Positions 1 through 8,995 of a DNA stretch of 64,000 nt are shown piece after piece (positions within the stretch are counted from its first letter, which is position 1; every line of letters begins with the position of its first letter). A program made the position numbers and the translations under genes. Below the pieces are notes generated by a model. It saw only the letters and a list, made by a program, of their open reading frames with translations. It was not told the origin of the DNA and searched no databases. Origin of the DNA: Loktanella sp. Alg231-35 (GTDB taxonomy: Bacteria; Pseudomonadota; Alphaproteobacteria; Rhodobacterales; Rhodobacteraceae); assembly GCF_900143545.1 (NCBI RefSeq), contig NZ_FREV01000002.1:18-64017 (forward strand), in the 5' to 3' direction.

Positions 1-2070
1 GCGCAGTAGGGCGCTGAACTCATCCGCGCCTGCCTTGTCGCCGGACACGATTGCGTGGGTAAAGCTGCCATAAAATGCCGGGCCGTTGGCAACGGAATAG
101 TCGTTTTGCCGTGCGGCCAGTTTGCGCACCTCATCAAAGGCATCCCGCACGGGTTGGGCTGTAAAGCCAAGCGTTTGCATGCGGATCGACCCAAGCGCGG
201 TATGGCAAGCGATTTCAAGCGCGCGCACATCGACGTCTTTAGGGGCTTCCGCGCAGAGAGTGATCGCTGCAAGGATGTGCGCCTCGGCGTCTTCCATGGC
301 ACCCTGGAACAGGGCCCATTGACTGACGGCAAGATAGTTTTGAATAGCCGGAATATGCTGCTGGGCCAACCGCAGGTGGTCGGTCAGAAGTGCTGGGTTC
401 CGGTGTACCGCGTCTGCGTGATGCTCTTGCAGATGCGCGGCCAGCTGACTGTGATAGTCGATGCGCGTGCTGCGCAGCATGCCTTGATAGGCGGCCTGAT
501 GCAAAAGCGCGTGTGCAAAGCTCCAACTTGCCTGGTCATCCTTTTGCAGTACGCCCTGCGCGCGGGCCTTTTCCAGATGCGGTTCAAGCGGGCCCGCGTC
601 CCCTGCAATGGCATCAAGCATCTCCGCGTCAAACTTACGTCCGATGACAGCTGCGCATTGCAGTACAGGTTTTGAGGGGCCTGTCGCGTCGATCTGGTCG
701 GCAAGCAAATCCATCAATGAGCCGGGAATGGTCGACGATTGGTCCGCTGCCGTTGGTTTGCGCTTTGACAATTGTTCAAGAAACAGAGGAACACCGGCTG
801 CTTTGGCAATCAACTCGGCCCGCTCGTCTGCGTCGGCCTCGTCTATTGATAACGCGTCCAGCATGACCCGCGCCTCTGCATTGTTCAACGCGTCCAGCGG
901 GATCATCGTGATCGGCAAGGCCCCAAGGTATTTGCCGATTTTTGTGTCCTCGCGGCTGGTCATGAGGATCTGGTAGGCTTTTGAGGCATCGCTTTGCAGG
1001 ATATGGACCAGCACGCCAAAACTCGCGTTATCAAGCCAGTGCAGGTCTTCGAAGATCATCAACCCTTGCGGCAGCACAGATTGAATAGCCTGCCACAGGC
1101 TGTCCTCGATCAGTGATTTCAGCGCGACATTGGACTTTTCCGTCAGCAGACGTTGCCCTTCGGGCAGGCCAAGTGCGAGAGCAAGGGCTTGTATCGTTTC
1201 ACTTGAAAGAGACCCAAAGCACCGCTCCAGATCGCTGTATTCAGGCAAGGCCGTCCCGGTTTTCTGCATGAGCCATTGGGTGAACGGTTGATAACTGGCG
1301 CGGATATGCACGCCGTCAGCCGCGAATTGCGCCTGATCTTTTTCGCCGCGTCCGATATGCCGCACAAGTGCGGATTTTCCGATACCCGCCTGACCGATCA
1401 GCAGACAGGGATCATCGCTGGCAGCGATTCGGTCCTGTTCGGCCTGACGTCCGACAAAGATACCGGATTGGTTTTGATTGGCAGCGGGTGTTGCGGGCAA
1501 TGGCCGAAAGAGTGTTTGCGCCTCGGCAAAACCTTTGAGCATCTCACCAGAGAATTCTTCCAAAGCTATGCCGCCACGCAACAGATTGCGCGTGCTTTCC
1601 GCGATCATCACGGTGCCGGGTGTGGCTTTCTCCTGAATGCGCTGGGCAAGGGTTGTGACCATCCCGGTTGCCCGCGGCAGGTTGTCTCTGCCGGTTTCGG
1701 CGCGCACGGCAACCTCACCTGTGGCCACGCCGATGCGCAGCTTGATTTTGCTGTCTGGGTTGGCGCTGGCGTCGATTTTTGCAATTGCGTCAAGGGCGGC
1801 CGTAACCGCCTTGGAGGCAGATAGCTCATCCGCGCGGGAAAGCCCGAAAAGGGCGACAACACCGTCGCCCAGATATTCGGTCACTTCGCCGTCATGGTCA
1901 CGAATGACGGCATCACATTGCGCATAAAAGTCCTCCAGCCAAAACTGGAGATCTTCTGCATCTGCGGTACTGGCCATGTCGCTAAAACCCACGACGTCCA
2001 GAAAAACAGCCGTAATCTGCTTGCGCTCGCCCCGGCCTTTTGTGGCGGTGGCGCCTGCTGGCTCACTCAT
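1..2070 (-). CDS. Adenylate/guanylate cyclase-AAA ATPase regulatory protein (C-terminus beyond window)
   Basis: Reading leftward from an ATG at 2068-2070, the frame is open for 690 codons to the window edge with no stop, so the protein is partial at its C-terminus. Residues about 18-180 form a class III nucleotide cyclase domain; the two metal-binding aspartates are visible in FLDVVGFS (D25) and YLGDGVVALFG (D69). A P-loop follows at about 226-233 (GQAGIGKS), with a Walker B-like stretch (IFEDLHWLD) further on. The rest resembles the helical repeat region of large cyclase/AAA/TPR regulators. Known architecture: cytoplasmic, probably making cAMP and sensing a ligand through the ATPase/TPR part. 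No DNA-binding domain is visible in the part present. Its 30-nt spacing from the fusion enzyme at 2100-5066, on the same strand, allows co-transcription. Confidence 0.87.
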   Translation of the reverse strand, partial: MSEPAGATATKGRGERKQITAVFLDVVGFSDMASTADAEDLQFWLEDFYAQCDAVIRDHDGEVTEYLGDGVVALFGLSRADELSASKAVTAALDAIAKIDASANPDSKIKLRIGVATGEVAVRAETGRDNLPRATGMVTTLAQRIQEKATPGTVMIAESTRNLLRGGIALEEFSGEMLKGFAEAQTLFRPLPATPAANQNQSGIFVGRQAEQDRIAASDDPCLLIGQAGIGKSALVRHIGRGEKDQAQFAADGVHIRASYQPFTQWLMQKTGTALPEYSDLERCFGSLSSETIQALALALGLPEGQRLLTEKSNVALKSLIEDSLWQAIQSVLPQGLMIFEDLHWLDNASFGVLVHILQSDASKAYQILMTSREDTKIGKYLGALPITMIPLDALNNAEARVMLDALSIDEADADERAELIAKAAGVPLFLEQLSKRKPTAADQSSTIPGSLMDLLADQIDATGPSKPVLQCAAVIGRKFDAEMLDAIAGDAGPLEPHLEKARAQGVLQKDDQASWSFAHALLHQAAYQGMLRSTRIDYHSQLAAHLQEHHADAVHRNPALLTDHLRLAQQHIPAIQNYLAVSQWALFQGAMEDAEAHILAAITLCAEAPKDVDVRALEIACHTALGSIRMQTLGFTAQPVRDAFDEVRKLAARQNDYSVANGPAFYGSFTHAIVSGDKAGADEFSALLR

Positions 2071-2099
2071 TTACTTCCCCTAACACTTCCCGAAAGCCA

Positions 2100-5066
2100 C
2101 TATATGCGTGTTTTCTCAGCTTCCAAGCGTGCAATGCGACCGCTATCGAAAGGGTTGGAGAGTGTCCAGCTTGTCCAGATGCGGAAAGCGCCGGGTAATT
2201 CGTGCCCTTCCGAGGCCGCCGGGTTGTTCAATCGAAGTGGCTGCGCGACCATTTTGCCAGCTGGTAAATCGGCCAACGTGGCGTCTTCGACGTCGATTTG
2301 TGCATGAATACCAGCGCCATGTGCAGCCGTCAGACCGAAATCAAGGTTGGAGAATTGCCATCTGCCAAACTTGTTTTTGGTCACGACAACTTGATTGGCC
2401 AGTCGGTCCACCGCGCCTAGCGTCGCATAGTCTGTCATGGGTCGCGCCATATCACGCTGTGCATAGGTGCCGGACCAGATCGGCGAACCGGAGGGTGATT
2501 TCACCGAATAATGCCGGTTGCCCATGCTCAGTTGGCCCATCCGTTTGTTGTAGCCATAGCCCCAAATGCCGGCGAGTTGCGGCAGTTTGCTGTTGAGATA
2601 AAGGTTCGGCAGATAGGCGTAGGCCCCGTCATGGCCTTCGACCTGCACATAGTTAATGGCGACAATCGCTTCGTAATAATTCCGGAACCCGAACAGCTTT
2701 GGCATGATGGTCGGGCGCACGCCCATCTGTTGGTTAGCCAGAATAGAGACCGGGTGTTTGCCATCCTTTGTGATCGCCTGTGGGTGCAGGGTCATGCCTT
2801 CGGGTAGGCATTTTTCAAGCTCCTTCGCGTCAACCGCGTGGAAGCTAAAGAAGCCGTCCAGCTCACCCACGCCAAAGAACGGCGTCAGCGGCCAGTTGGC
2901 ATTCTGCGCGTAAGGGCTTTGCAGTTTGGCGGCATCCGTTGGGCCTGCGTCGGGGGCGATGTCACCTTCGCCGACGATTTCGATATCGGCCCCGGTCAAA
3001 CCACGTGCCGCGGAAAGGCCCGAGATTGTTGCCGCCTCAACGCAGCCTGCGTTGATGCCGCAGCGTGTCCAGTCACCGGCGATATAGAGGTTTTCAAACC
3101 CTGTGCCATCAGCAGGCAGACGGTATTTGACCGATCCCGGAACTGACAGGACATAGCGCTCGGAGCCATAGAAATTTTCGCGGAAATACTGTGCTTTGAA
3201 TTTCTCGGGTCCAGTTTTAGCGCCTTGGGCGTGTAGCAGGGACATATCGAATTTGCCTGCCTTCTTGGCTCCCGGCCACATCTTGACCAGATCATTGTTA
3301 GCCCAATCCTTAACCTGATCCACGAAGGGGACAGTGTCGACGCCTGCGTCATGCGCAGGGCTACAGAAATAGGCGATGGATTTGGGGCCGGGATCGGCCC
3401 AGTCTTCGCGCACGATCAGGTCAGACATATCTGCCCAAGTATCAAGTGGCTCGACAAAACCGGTGATCACGGTTTTCAGATCGGCAGGAATATCGCCGAT
3501 GTTGTGCTTAGCCACCAGATCGTTCCAGCCCATTTCGGCGGCGGTCTTGTCCACCCAGAACTGTGCGGCATGGGTCGCTACGGTGCCGACCTTTTCCATC
3601 ATCATCTTCCAGCGGTTGCTTGCGGCGACCAACTCACTGGCCATATAAGGCATTGAGCCGAGAGAGGCACCAAGGATGACTTCGTCGAAATCCTCACCTT
3701 TCTTCAATGCGTATTTACGCCCCTTGGGGGCCTCTTTTTCACATTCAAAATCAACGCCATCTTTTTCCAACTTCTTGCCGTCGATCAATTGGTCCCAATG
3801 CGGTTCTGACGGCCAGCAGGGCAGGTCTTTGACGGTGACGAAGGGGTGATACTCTTCGTGCTCTTTTTTCAGCGCGGCCTGTTCGACCATATCGATGCGG
3901 TCGATGTAGGTTTTGGTTTCGTCCAGCGCCAAATGGGTGGCTGCGTTGAAGAATTTGAACTTCACGCCACGGTGCTTGAGCATCTGATAGTAGGGCCCAA
4001 AGATGGTGTCGCCCATGCCCGCCATCATCTTGAAAAACAGCGACCCCTTGTAGGTGAATGCAAGGCGCAGCAGCCCGCGAATGGCCGTGCCCGCGCCGAC
4101 GCTGCGGTGATCTGTGACGCCAGCAGGATAGCCGAAGACATAGTCATAGCAGCCACGGAACACGGCAGAGTAAACCGCTTCCTGGCTGGCACCATAGTGC
4201 AGCAACCATTCGCTGATCTCCCAATCGTCAATCGCGTCAAAGCCATCGCGGAACAATCCGTTGTCGATGGTGCCTTTGAAGAAAGCCATTGAGAGGCTGA
4301 CAAGGTATTTCAACCGCCGTGCTTCGTCGGACAACATACCTTCGGGGAAGGCTTCTTCGTTGAACCAGTTCTGCGCGTGCCCGGTCAGCGCAGCAAGGGT
4401 TTGGGTTTGGCTGTCTGTATGGTCGAATGCGTTGTCAGACAGTGATTTTGCGTAGTCGCGAAGGTGGTGCAGCGGAGACGCCTTCTTCAGGTCGAGCTTT
4501 GCCGCTCGCATTGGGCCAGCGAATTTCGGCGGCAACGTGTGCGGAACGTCCTTGCCTAGCTCTTCGAGTATCTTCTCGATGAAGTTAGCGATGGTTTCGA
4601 CCGCCATCTGGAAATAGGCAAATGGCGTGGGCAGCACTCCGCCCGTGCCGGGTTTATTGTCATTGGGCTCGAACTCCAGGAACCACGGATGAATTTCCTT
4701 CACCCCATCCTTTTCAACCTCTTCGGCGAGCAGAAAGCGGTTCAACCCGGTAAAGGCTTTGTCCAAAGTGCCCAGCGGTGCATCAGGACTACGCAGGCCC
4801 GTGGCGTTCAACTGGTCATAGCAGTCGCGCATCAGCCGGAAGCCGTTTTCATAGAAGCCCGCCCAGATGTGCAGACCATGTTCTTCGATCCGGCCGGCGT
4901 GCTTCATGTTGCGCCCGCTGGCCCCCTTGCCACCTAGGCGCCAGCCTAGTTGATAAAGAGTGATCTCATACTCGTCCTGCCAGTTTGGCTGCTGTGTGAT
5001 GGCATAGGCCGCAGTAATTGCACCAACACCGCCGCCAATGACGGCAATTTTCTTCTTTCCAGACAA
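2100..5066 (-). CDS. FAD-dependent oxidoreductase fused to an acetoacetate decarboxylase-like domain
   Basis: A 988-residue protein with two modules. The N-terminal part (about 1-700) is an FAD-dependent amine-oxidase/phytoene-desaturase-like oxidoreductase: dinucleotide-binding GGGVGA at 11-16, a following LGGKGASGRN, EEHGLHIWAG, and near 660-695 the closing flavin motif IAGDWTRCGINAGCVEAA. From about residue 720 the sequence changes to an acetoacetate decarboxylase (ADC)-like fold, beginning NWPLTPFFGVGELDGFF. GYNKRMGQLSM (Lys about 841) lines up by eye with the AYPKKLG segment that carries the Schiff-base lysine in clostridial Adc. The start is TTG at 5064-5066, preceded by a good GGGAGAAG ribosome site. 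No signal peptide. The substrate is unknown; carotenoid, hydroxysqualene or polyketide-like substrates are only guesses. The fusion itself is clear because the frame is continuous. Confidence 0.85.
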   Translation of the reverse strand: MSGKKKIAVIGGGVGAITAAYAITQQPNWQDEYEITLYQLGWRLGGKGASGRNMKHAGRIEEHGLHIWAGFYENGFRLMRDCYDQLNATGLRSPDAPLGTLDKAFTGLNRFLLAEEVEKDGVKEIHPWFLEFEPNDNKPGTGGVLPTPFAYFQMAVETIANFIEKILEELGKDVPHTLPPKFAGPMRAAKLDLKKASPLHHLRDYAKSLSDNAFDHTDSQTQTLAALTGHAQNWFNEEAFPEGMLSDEARRLKYLVSLSMAFFKGTIDNGLFRDGFDAIDDWEISEWLLHYGASQEAVYSAVFRGCYDYVFGYPAGVTDHRSVGAGTAIRGLLRLAFTYKGSLFFKMMAGMGDTIFGPYYQMLKHRGVKFKFFNAATHLALDETKTYIDRIDMVEQAALKKEHEEYHPFVTVKDLPCWPSEPHWDQLIDGKKLEKDGVDFECEKEAPKGRKYALKKGEDFDEVILGASLGSMPYMASELVAASNRWKMMMEKVGTVATHAAQFWVDKTAAEMGWNDLVAKHNIGDIPADLKTVITGFVEPLDTWADMSDLIVREDWADPGPKSIAYFCSPAHDAGVDTVPFVDQVKDWANNDLVKMWPGAKKAGKFDMSLLHAQGAKTGPEKFKAQYFRENFYGSERYVLSVPGSVKYRLPADGTGFENLYIAGDWTRCGINAGCVEAATISGLSAARGLTGADIEIVGEGDIAPDAGPTDAAKLQSPYAQNANWPLTPFFGVGELDGFFSFHAVDAKELEKCLPEGMTLHPQAITKDGKHPVSILANQQMGVRPTIMPKLFGFRNYYEAIVAINYVQVEGHDGAYAYLPNLYLNSKLPQLAGIWGYGYNKRMGQLSMGNRHYSVKSPSGSPIWSGTYAQRDMARPMTDYATLGAVDRLANQVVVTKNKFGRWQFSNLDFGLTAAHGAGIHAQIDVEDATLADLPAGKMVAQPLRLNNPAASEGHELPGAFRIWTSWTLSNPFDSGRIARLEAEKTRI

Positions 5067-5103
5067 TTCACTTCTCCCGATCGCTCTTGCAACAATTGAA
5101 ATA

Positions 5104-5130
5104 TTATACTCGACGAGACTCTGAGTATAA
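5104..5130. promoter_or_regulatory. Inverted repeat TTATACTC-N11-GAGTATAA upstream of the FAD/ADC fusion gene
   Basis: Perfect 8-bp arms (5104-5111 and 5123-5130) are separated by 11 bp in an AT-rich gap that contrasts with the surrounding coding DNA. It lies about 40-65 bp upstream of the TTG start of the fusion enzyme on the minus strand. The arm spacing suits a dimeric regulator, and a near-direct repeat (AAAATTGT) follows to the right. A role as operator is inference; no regulator is identified. Confidence 0.4.
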
Positions 5131-5190
5131 AAATTGTCAAAAATTGTTCACGAATGAGGCTGTGATAAGGAACTGAAAAGATTGTTGAAA

Positions 5191-6162
5191 TTATATCGGA
5201 GAAAGTGGACAGGCCCAAGGGGCTGCAACACCGACTGACAACAATGGTATGTCGTTGCCAAGTGCCTGTAGGCCGATATCGCCGTGGTGCATTTGCCCGT
5301 TGGGCGCCGGCCAGAGCATATCTGCCAAGCCACGATATGCCGCTAAGTGATCGCCTGCATAGTCGCGCACGATAGGCCCGATGATGCCATCGGTTGCAAA
5401 GATATCTTTGGAGGACAGCTGCAATGACAGCAGCGGCGCTGTGCCGTCGTCCTGCATTGTGAAGCTAAAGCCAAGCTTGCCCAGCCTTGGTGAACCAACT
5501 TCCCGCATCTGGTTGATGGTGCTCAACAGTGGCGTGGCGGATACGCCAGCGACGTCCGCCAGTTTTGGCACGACCGCATGTGGATCAAGCGTGGTTTCGC
5601 AAAACAGTGTGATCTGACGGGTGCTGGCGTTGAACGACAGCATTTGGATGGTCGCATCGGTGCCAAGTTCCCTAAGGCAGGCATTGACCTTAGGCGAGGA
5701 CACAAGCCCAGTCAGGTCTGCTGCCGTGCCAGGGAATTCCGCATAAAGCGTTGCAGATTCGTGTTCATCGCATTTGTCCAGGCCAAGCCATGCGCCAAAG
5801 CGCAGATCAGCATCCCCCTGTGCCGCGCCAATCACCTCGCGCAGGGCGGCAGGTGGTGGCGTGTGGCCCAGCGTCTTGATGAAATCGCAGACCTTGGCCA
5901 CGCGCCCGTGTGGATCGCTTGCCGGATCGTCCACTTCTGTGCGCAGTGACAAACATGTGCCATGGGCGGAAAAGATCATTTCAACCGGGGAACCAGTGTC
6001 GGTCATGGTGCTGTTGCGCCACTGCGCCCAGCCCCCCGGCTGCATGACGCCAATATCATGGAGAGTTCTTTCCAGTGCCTCACCGATCCGGCCTTGCTTG
6101 CGCAAATACCAGCACCAGTCCAGGTCACTACGGGATGGGATGATTGTCTCAAATTTCGACAT
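5191..6162 (-). CDS. Unrecognised protein, possible aromatic-prenyltransferase-like fold
   Basis: A 323-residue soluble protein starting at ATG 6160-6162 (MSKFETIIP), with GAGG about 8 nt upstream; a start 16 codons earlier is possible but has no better ribosome site. There is no signal peptide or membrane segment, and I recognise no catalytic motif. By eye, alternating strand/helix stretches such as VEMIFSAHGTCLSLRTEV, MLSFNASTRQITLFCE and LGKLGFSFTMQDDGTAPLLS recall the repeated layout of ABBA-type aromatic prenyltransferases (NphB/CloQ group). That resemblance is weak and unproven. It lies immediately upstream of the FAD/ADC fusion on the same strand, which suggests a shared pathway. Confidence 0.6.
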   Translation of the reverse strand: MSKFETIIPSRSDLDWCWYLRKQGRIGEALERTLHDIGVMQPGGWAQWRNSTMTDTGSPVEMIFSAHGTCLSLRTEVDDPASDPHGRVAKVCDFIKTLGHTPPPAALREVIGAAQGDADLRFGAWLGLDKCDEHESATLYAEFPGTAADLTGLVSSPKVNACLRELGTDATIQMLSFNASTRQITLFCETTLDPHAVVPKLADVAGVSATPLLSTINQMREVGSPRLGKLGFSFTMQDDGTAPLLSLQLSSKDIFATDGIIGPIVRDYAGDHLAAYRGLADMLWPAPNGQMHHGDIGLQALGNDIPLLSVGVAAPWACPLSPI

Positions 6163-6273
6163 TGGTTCGCCTCGGGAGAAGGATTGGCGCATCAGCGCCA
6201 CGAGCAACATTAGCTGCGCGCGATCCCGCGCAATGTGTGTTTGGACACAGATGCCGTAACTTTTCAGATTCTG

Positions 6274-6807
6274 TTAACCGCGGGCCGGGAACGCACCCTG
6301 CACAGCAATGATGTAGTTGATGCAGAGCGATGGCTGCATGTTCTCATGCGGAGCGCTGCCGCCGGTCAGACCAACGGTCTTGCTGTTAAGCGGTGTTGTT
6401 GGTTCGCTTTTTTGCACATGGGTGCCGCTGGCGGCATTCACATAGATATTGGCCTTGCCCAGCGCTGCGCGCTCCGGTTCTGTGCCGTCGGGCTCGGCCT
6501 CTGATACCAAAAGCTCGTGGCGGTGTTCAGGAAGCTGTTTCGCAGACAGGGCCACATTTTCCGCACCCAGTTTCTGCCCCAAACCGCGAGGTGACAAATC
6601 AGGCGCATGGCCAGCGTGCATCGGCACACGCCCCCTCAGATCAGGCAAGCAGAATGTCGTGCGCCCATCGCCGCCATATGTTGTGCCCAATATCGCATAA
6701 AGCGCCTCGTGATCGGCAATGGCCAAAGCCTGCCCATCACAAAAGGCCCAGCCCCGAGGGGCAAAGTTCCCGCCGAACATGATGATCTGACCGATCAACG
6801 ATTCCAT
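6274..6807 (-). CDS. Phage tail-collar domain protein (microcystin-dependent protein family)
   Basis: A 177-residue protein beginning MESLIGQIIMFGGNFAPRGW, the usual N-terminus of the tail-collar/MdpB family, followed by AFCDGQ and a TYGGDGRTTFCLPDLRGRVP stretch typical of the collar domain. The C-terminus (CINYIIAVQGAFP) is also characteristic. In-frame ATGs at 6840 and 6915 could extend it, but family alignment favours 6807. No phage genes surround it. Such free-standing collar proteins are common in bacterial chromosomes, and their function is not established. It sits between the unrecognised 5191-6162 gene and the acyl-CoA synthetase, all on the minus strand. Confidence 0.85.
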   Translation of the reverse strand: MESLIGQIIMFGGNFAPRGWAFCDGQALAIADHEALYAILGTTYGGDGRTTFCLPDLRGRVPMHAGHAPDLSPRGLGQKLGAENVALSAKQLPEHRHELLVSEAEPDGTEPERAALGKANIYVNAASGTHVQKSEPTTPLNSKTVGLTGGSAPHENMQPSLCINYIIAVQGAFPARG

Positions 6808-6987
6808 ATCCAGTGTGCCTTTGGCTGATTGAGTGGTCATTCCACTACGCGCCATTCCGAAGACCAAGTCAGTGCCATAACGCACAGACTTCGGTTTTCG
6901 GCCGCTGGTTTGCGTTCTCCGCCACACCAGTTTGCGCTGTTCAGGGTGCTGGTGGCGACCCCATCCTATGCTGCCTAAAGAACGGTT

Positions 6988-8631
6988 TCATTGCTCATCC
7001 GGGGCTTCGTTCTCGGCACGGGCGCGCAGGTTTGCGCGGATGATCTTGCTCGTTGTCGTCATCGGCATATCTTTGATGAAACGCACAACGCGCGGGAATT
7101 CATAAGCGGCAAGTCGTGTCTTGACGTGCGCTGCGATGTCATTGGCAAGCCTGTCGCTTGGCGCATGTCCTGCGGCGAGTTGAATATAGGCAGCGACGAT
7201 TGTGCCCCGGACAGGATCGGGTTTGCCCACGACACCGGCCAGTTGCACGGCTGGATGTGTTAGCAGGCAATCCTCGATCTCAGCCGGGCCAATGCGATAG
7301 CCACCAGAGCTGATGATGTCATCATCGCGTCCGATAAAGCGGATACGCCCGCTTGGCGTCTTGCAGCCTTTGTCGCCGGTCAGCAGCCAGTCATGACCAT
7401 CGACCGTGACGAACTTTTCCTGTGTGGCCTCGGGGTTGTTCCAATAGCCCAGAAACATCACAGGGTCCGGTGCGCGCACAGCGATGCTGCCTTCCTCATC
7501 AACGGTACAGAACGCACGGTTGTCATCATCAATGACCTCGACCACATGCCCAGGGACGCCAAACCCCATCACGCCCGGCTCTGCCGGTGCGAGGGCCGCA
7601 CAGGACGATACGATCATGTTGCATTCCGTTTGCCCGTAGAATTCGTTGATTGTCGTGCCGAAAACGTCATGGCCCCAGGCGATGAGTTCCTTGCCAAGCG
7701 TTTCGCCGCCACTGGCGACCGATCGCATCGGGACAGGGTTGGTGGGCGTATCAAGCCGCATCAGCTTTAACGCGGTGGGCGGCAGGAAGGCGTTGCGGAT
7801 GCCGCATTTGCGGATCAGATCGAAGGCTGCCTTGGCCGTGAATTTAGTAAACCGACAGGCCACCACCGGAACACCATGATGCAGTGCAGGCATCAGCACA
7901 TCGAGCAACCCGCCGATCCACGCCCAATCTGCGGGCGTCCATATCTTGTCACCGGGTTGAGGAAAGAAATCATGGCTCATCTCCACACCCGGCAGATGCC
8001 CCAACAGCACGCGGTGCGCATGCAACGCCCCTTTGGGAGCGCCGGTAGTGCCGGAAGTGTAGATCAGAACCGCCGGATCATCGGCATCGGTTTGTGCCGG
8101 ATTGAAGGTGGTCGGTTGGGTTGCACAGAGGTTGCGATAGTCAACGGCACCATGCTGCGCACCGTCAATGCAGAGGACTTGGTTAAGTGCAGGGAGGGTC
8201 AGATTTAGCGCTGCCAGCACTTTCGCCCCATCTGCATTTGTGATGACCACCCGCGCACCGGCGTCTTTCAACCGATGATGCAGCGCATCAGGGCCGAAAA
8301 GTGTGAACAGTGGCAGCGCGATGCAGCCCATCTTAGTGATCGCGATATGGGCCACAGCCGTTTCAACACACTGCGGAAGCAGGACCGCGATCCTGTCACC
8401 CCTATCGCAAATTTGCGTCAGCGCATTGGCCAGCTGATTGGACATGTCACGCAAAGCGCCAAAGCTGTAGTCCACCGATTGGCCATCGGCCGCGACATCG
8501 ATGATGGCAAGTTTCTGAGGTGTACTGTCCGCATGCTTGTCACAGATATCGACGCCGATATTGTACGCCTGCGGAACGTCCCATCCGAAACGGGATCGGG
8601 TTTCAGCAAATGTGGGATATTTGACGAGCAT
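6988..8631 (-). CDS. AMP-dependent acyl-CoA synthetase
   Basis: A 547-residue adenylate-forming enzyme that activates a carboxylic acid to acyl-AMP and then acyl-CoA. The AMP-binding motif YTSGTTGAPKGALHAHR is near residue 190. Further along are YGQTECNM, LTGDKG, and the hinge IRFIGRDDDIISSGGYRIGP. The C-terminal catalytic lysine is in TTSKIIRANLR. Length and order match the medium-chain/acetyl-CoA synthetase-like group common in roseobacters; the acid used cannot be read from the sequence. It begins with ATG at 8629-8631 and is the first gene of the minus-strand group, so its promoter should lie in the gap to the right, where a 13-bp palindrome is seen. Confidence 0.92.
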   Translation of the reverse strand: MLVKYPTFAETRSRFGWDVPQAYNIGVDICDKHADSTPQKLAIIDVAADGQSVDYSFGALRDMSNQLANALTQICDRGDRIAVLLPQCVETAVAHIAITKMGCIALPLFTLFGPDALHHRLKDAGARVVITNADGAKVLAALNLTLPALNQVLCIDGAQHGAVDYRNLCATQPTTFNPAQTDADDPAVLIYTSGTTGAPKGALHAHRVLLGHLPGVEMSHDFFPQPGDKIWTPADWAWIGGLLDVLMPALHHGVPVVACRFTKFTAKAAFDLIRKCGIRNAFLPPTALKLMRLDTPTNPVPMRSVASGGETLGKELIAWGHDVFGTTINEFYGQTECNMIVSSCAALAPAEPGVMGFGVPGHVVEVIDDDNRAFCTVDEEGSIAVRAPDPVMFLGYWNNPEATQEKFVTVDGHDWLLTGDKGCKTPSGRIRFIGRDDDIISSGGYRIGPAEIEDCLLTHPAVQLAGVVGKPDPVRGTIVAAYIQLAAGHAPSDRLANDIAAHVKTRLAAYEFPRVVRFIKDMPMTTTSKIIRANLRARAENEAPDEQ

Positions 8632-8995
8632 GACAGCAAAAGACTGGGCAAGGGCCGCCAGACTGTCAATGAACGCAACTAGTCAAAACGATTCGTTTCG
8701 GTATTTCGCCATCAGTTTTTCACATCCTCTTTGGTTTTTTGGTTTAATGACGTCAGGTAACTTCATGTTATTATTATTCTTTTGGAGTTTTCTTTGCGAA
8801 CGGCAAAGACATTAAGCTGTTGAAATTAACTGCAAAATATTCACCCATATAGGCCGCTCCCGATTTTTTGTGGATCAAGTGAACTGAAAATTAACATCTA
8901 GTTCCGTCCATGTTCACAATTGCATTGCCATGTTCTCCGTGTTGGAGCCGAAACCCGCGCAAGGCGCACATATTGACCCGATGACGAAACACCAC
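8632..8995. other. AT-rich non-coding gap
   Basis: No convincing gene on either strand. The stretch is richer in A/T than its surroundings, with poly-T/poly-A tracts around 8705-8800 and 8850-8895, consistent with promoter DNA for the leftward acyl-CoA synthetase. The only ordered element noticed is the palindrome at 8686-8698. Confidence 0.5.
8686..8698. promoter_or_regulatory. Short palindrome AAACGA-T-TCGTTT upstream of the acyl-CoA synthetase
   Basis: Six-bp perfect arms around a single T, about 55-67 bp upstream of the acyl-CoA synthetase start. Size and position suit an operator for a dimeric repressor. No other copy was noticed in the window. Functional assignment is inference. Confidence 0.25.

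Noticed and set aside
6274..6807. Possible prophage or injection-system remnant
   Set aside because: Only the collar-type protein is present; no other structural, lysis or recombination genes surround it.
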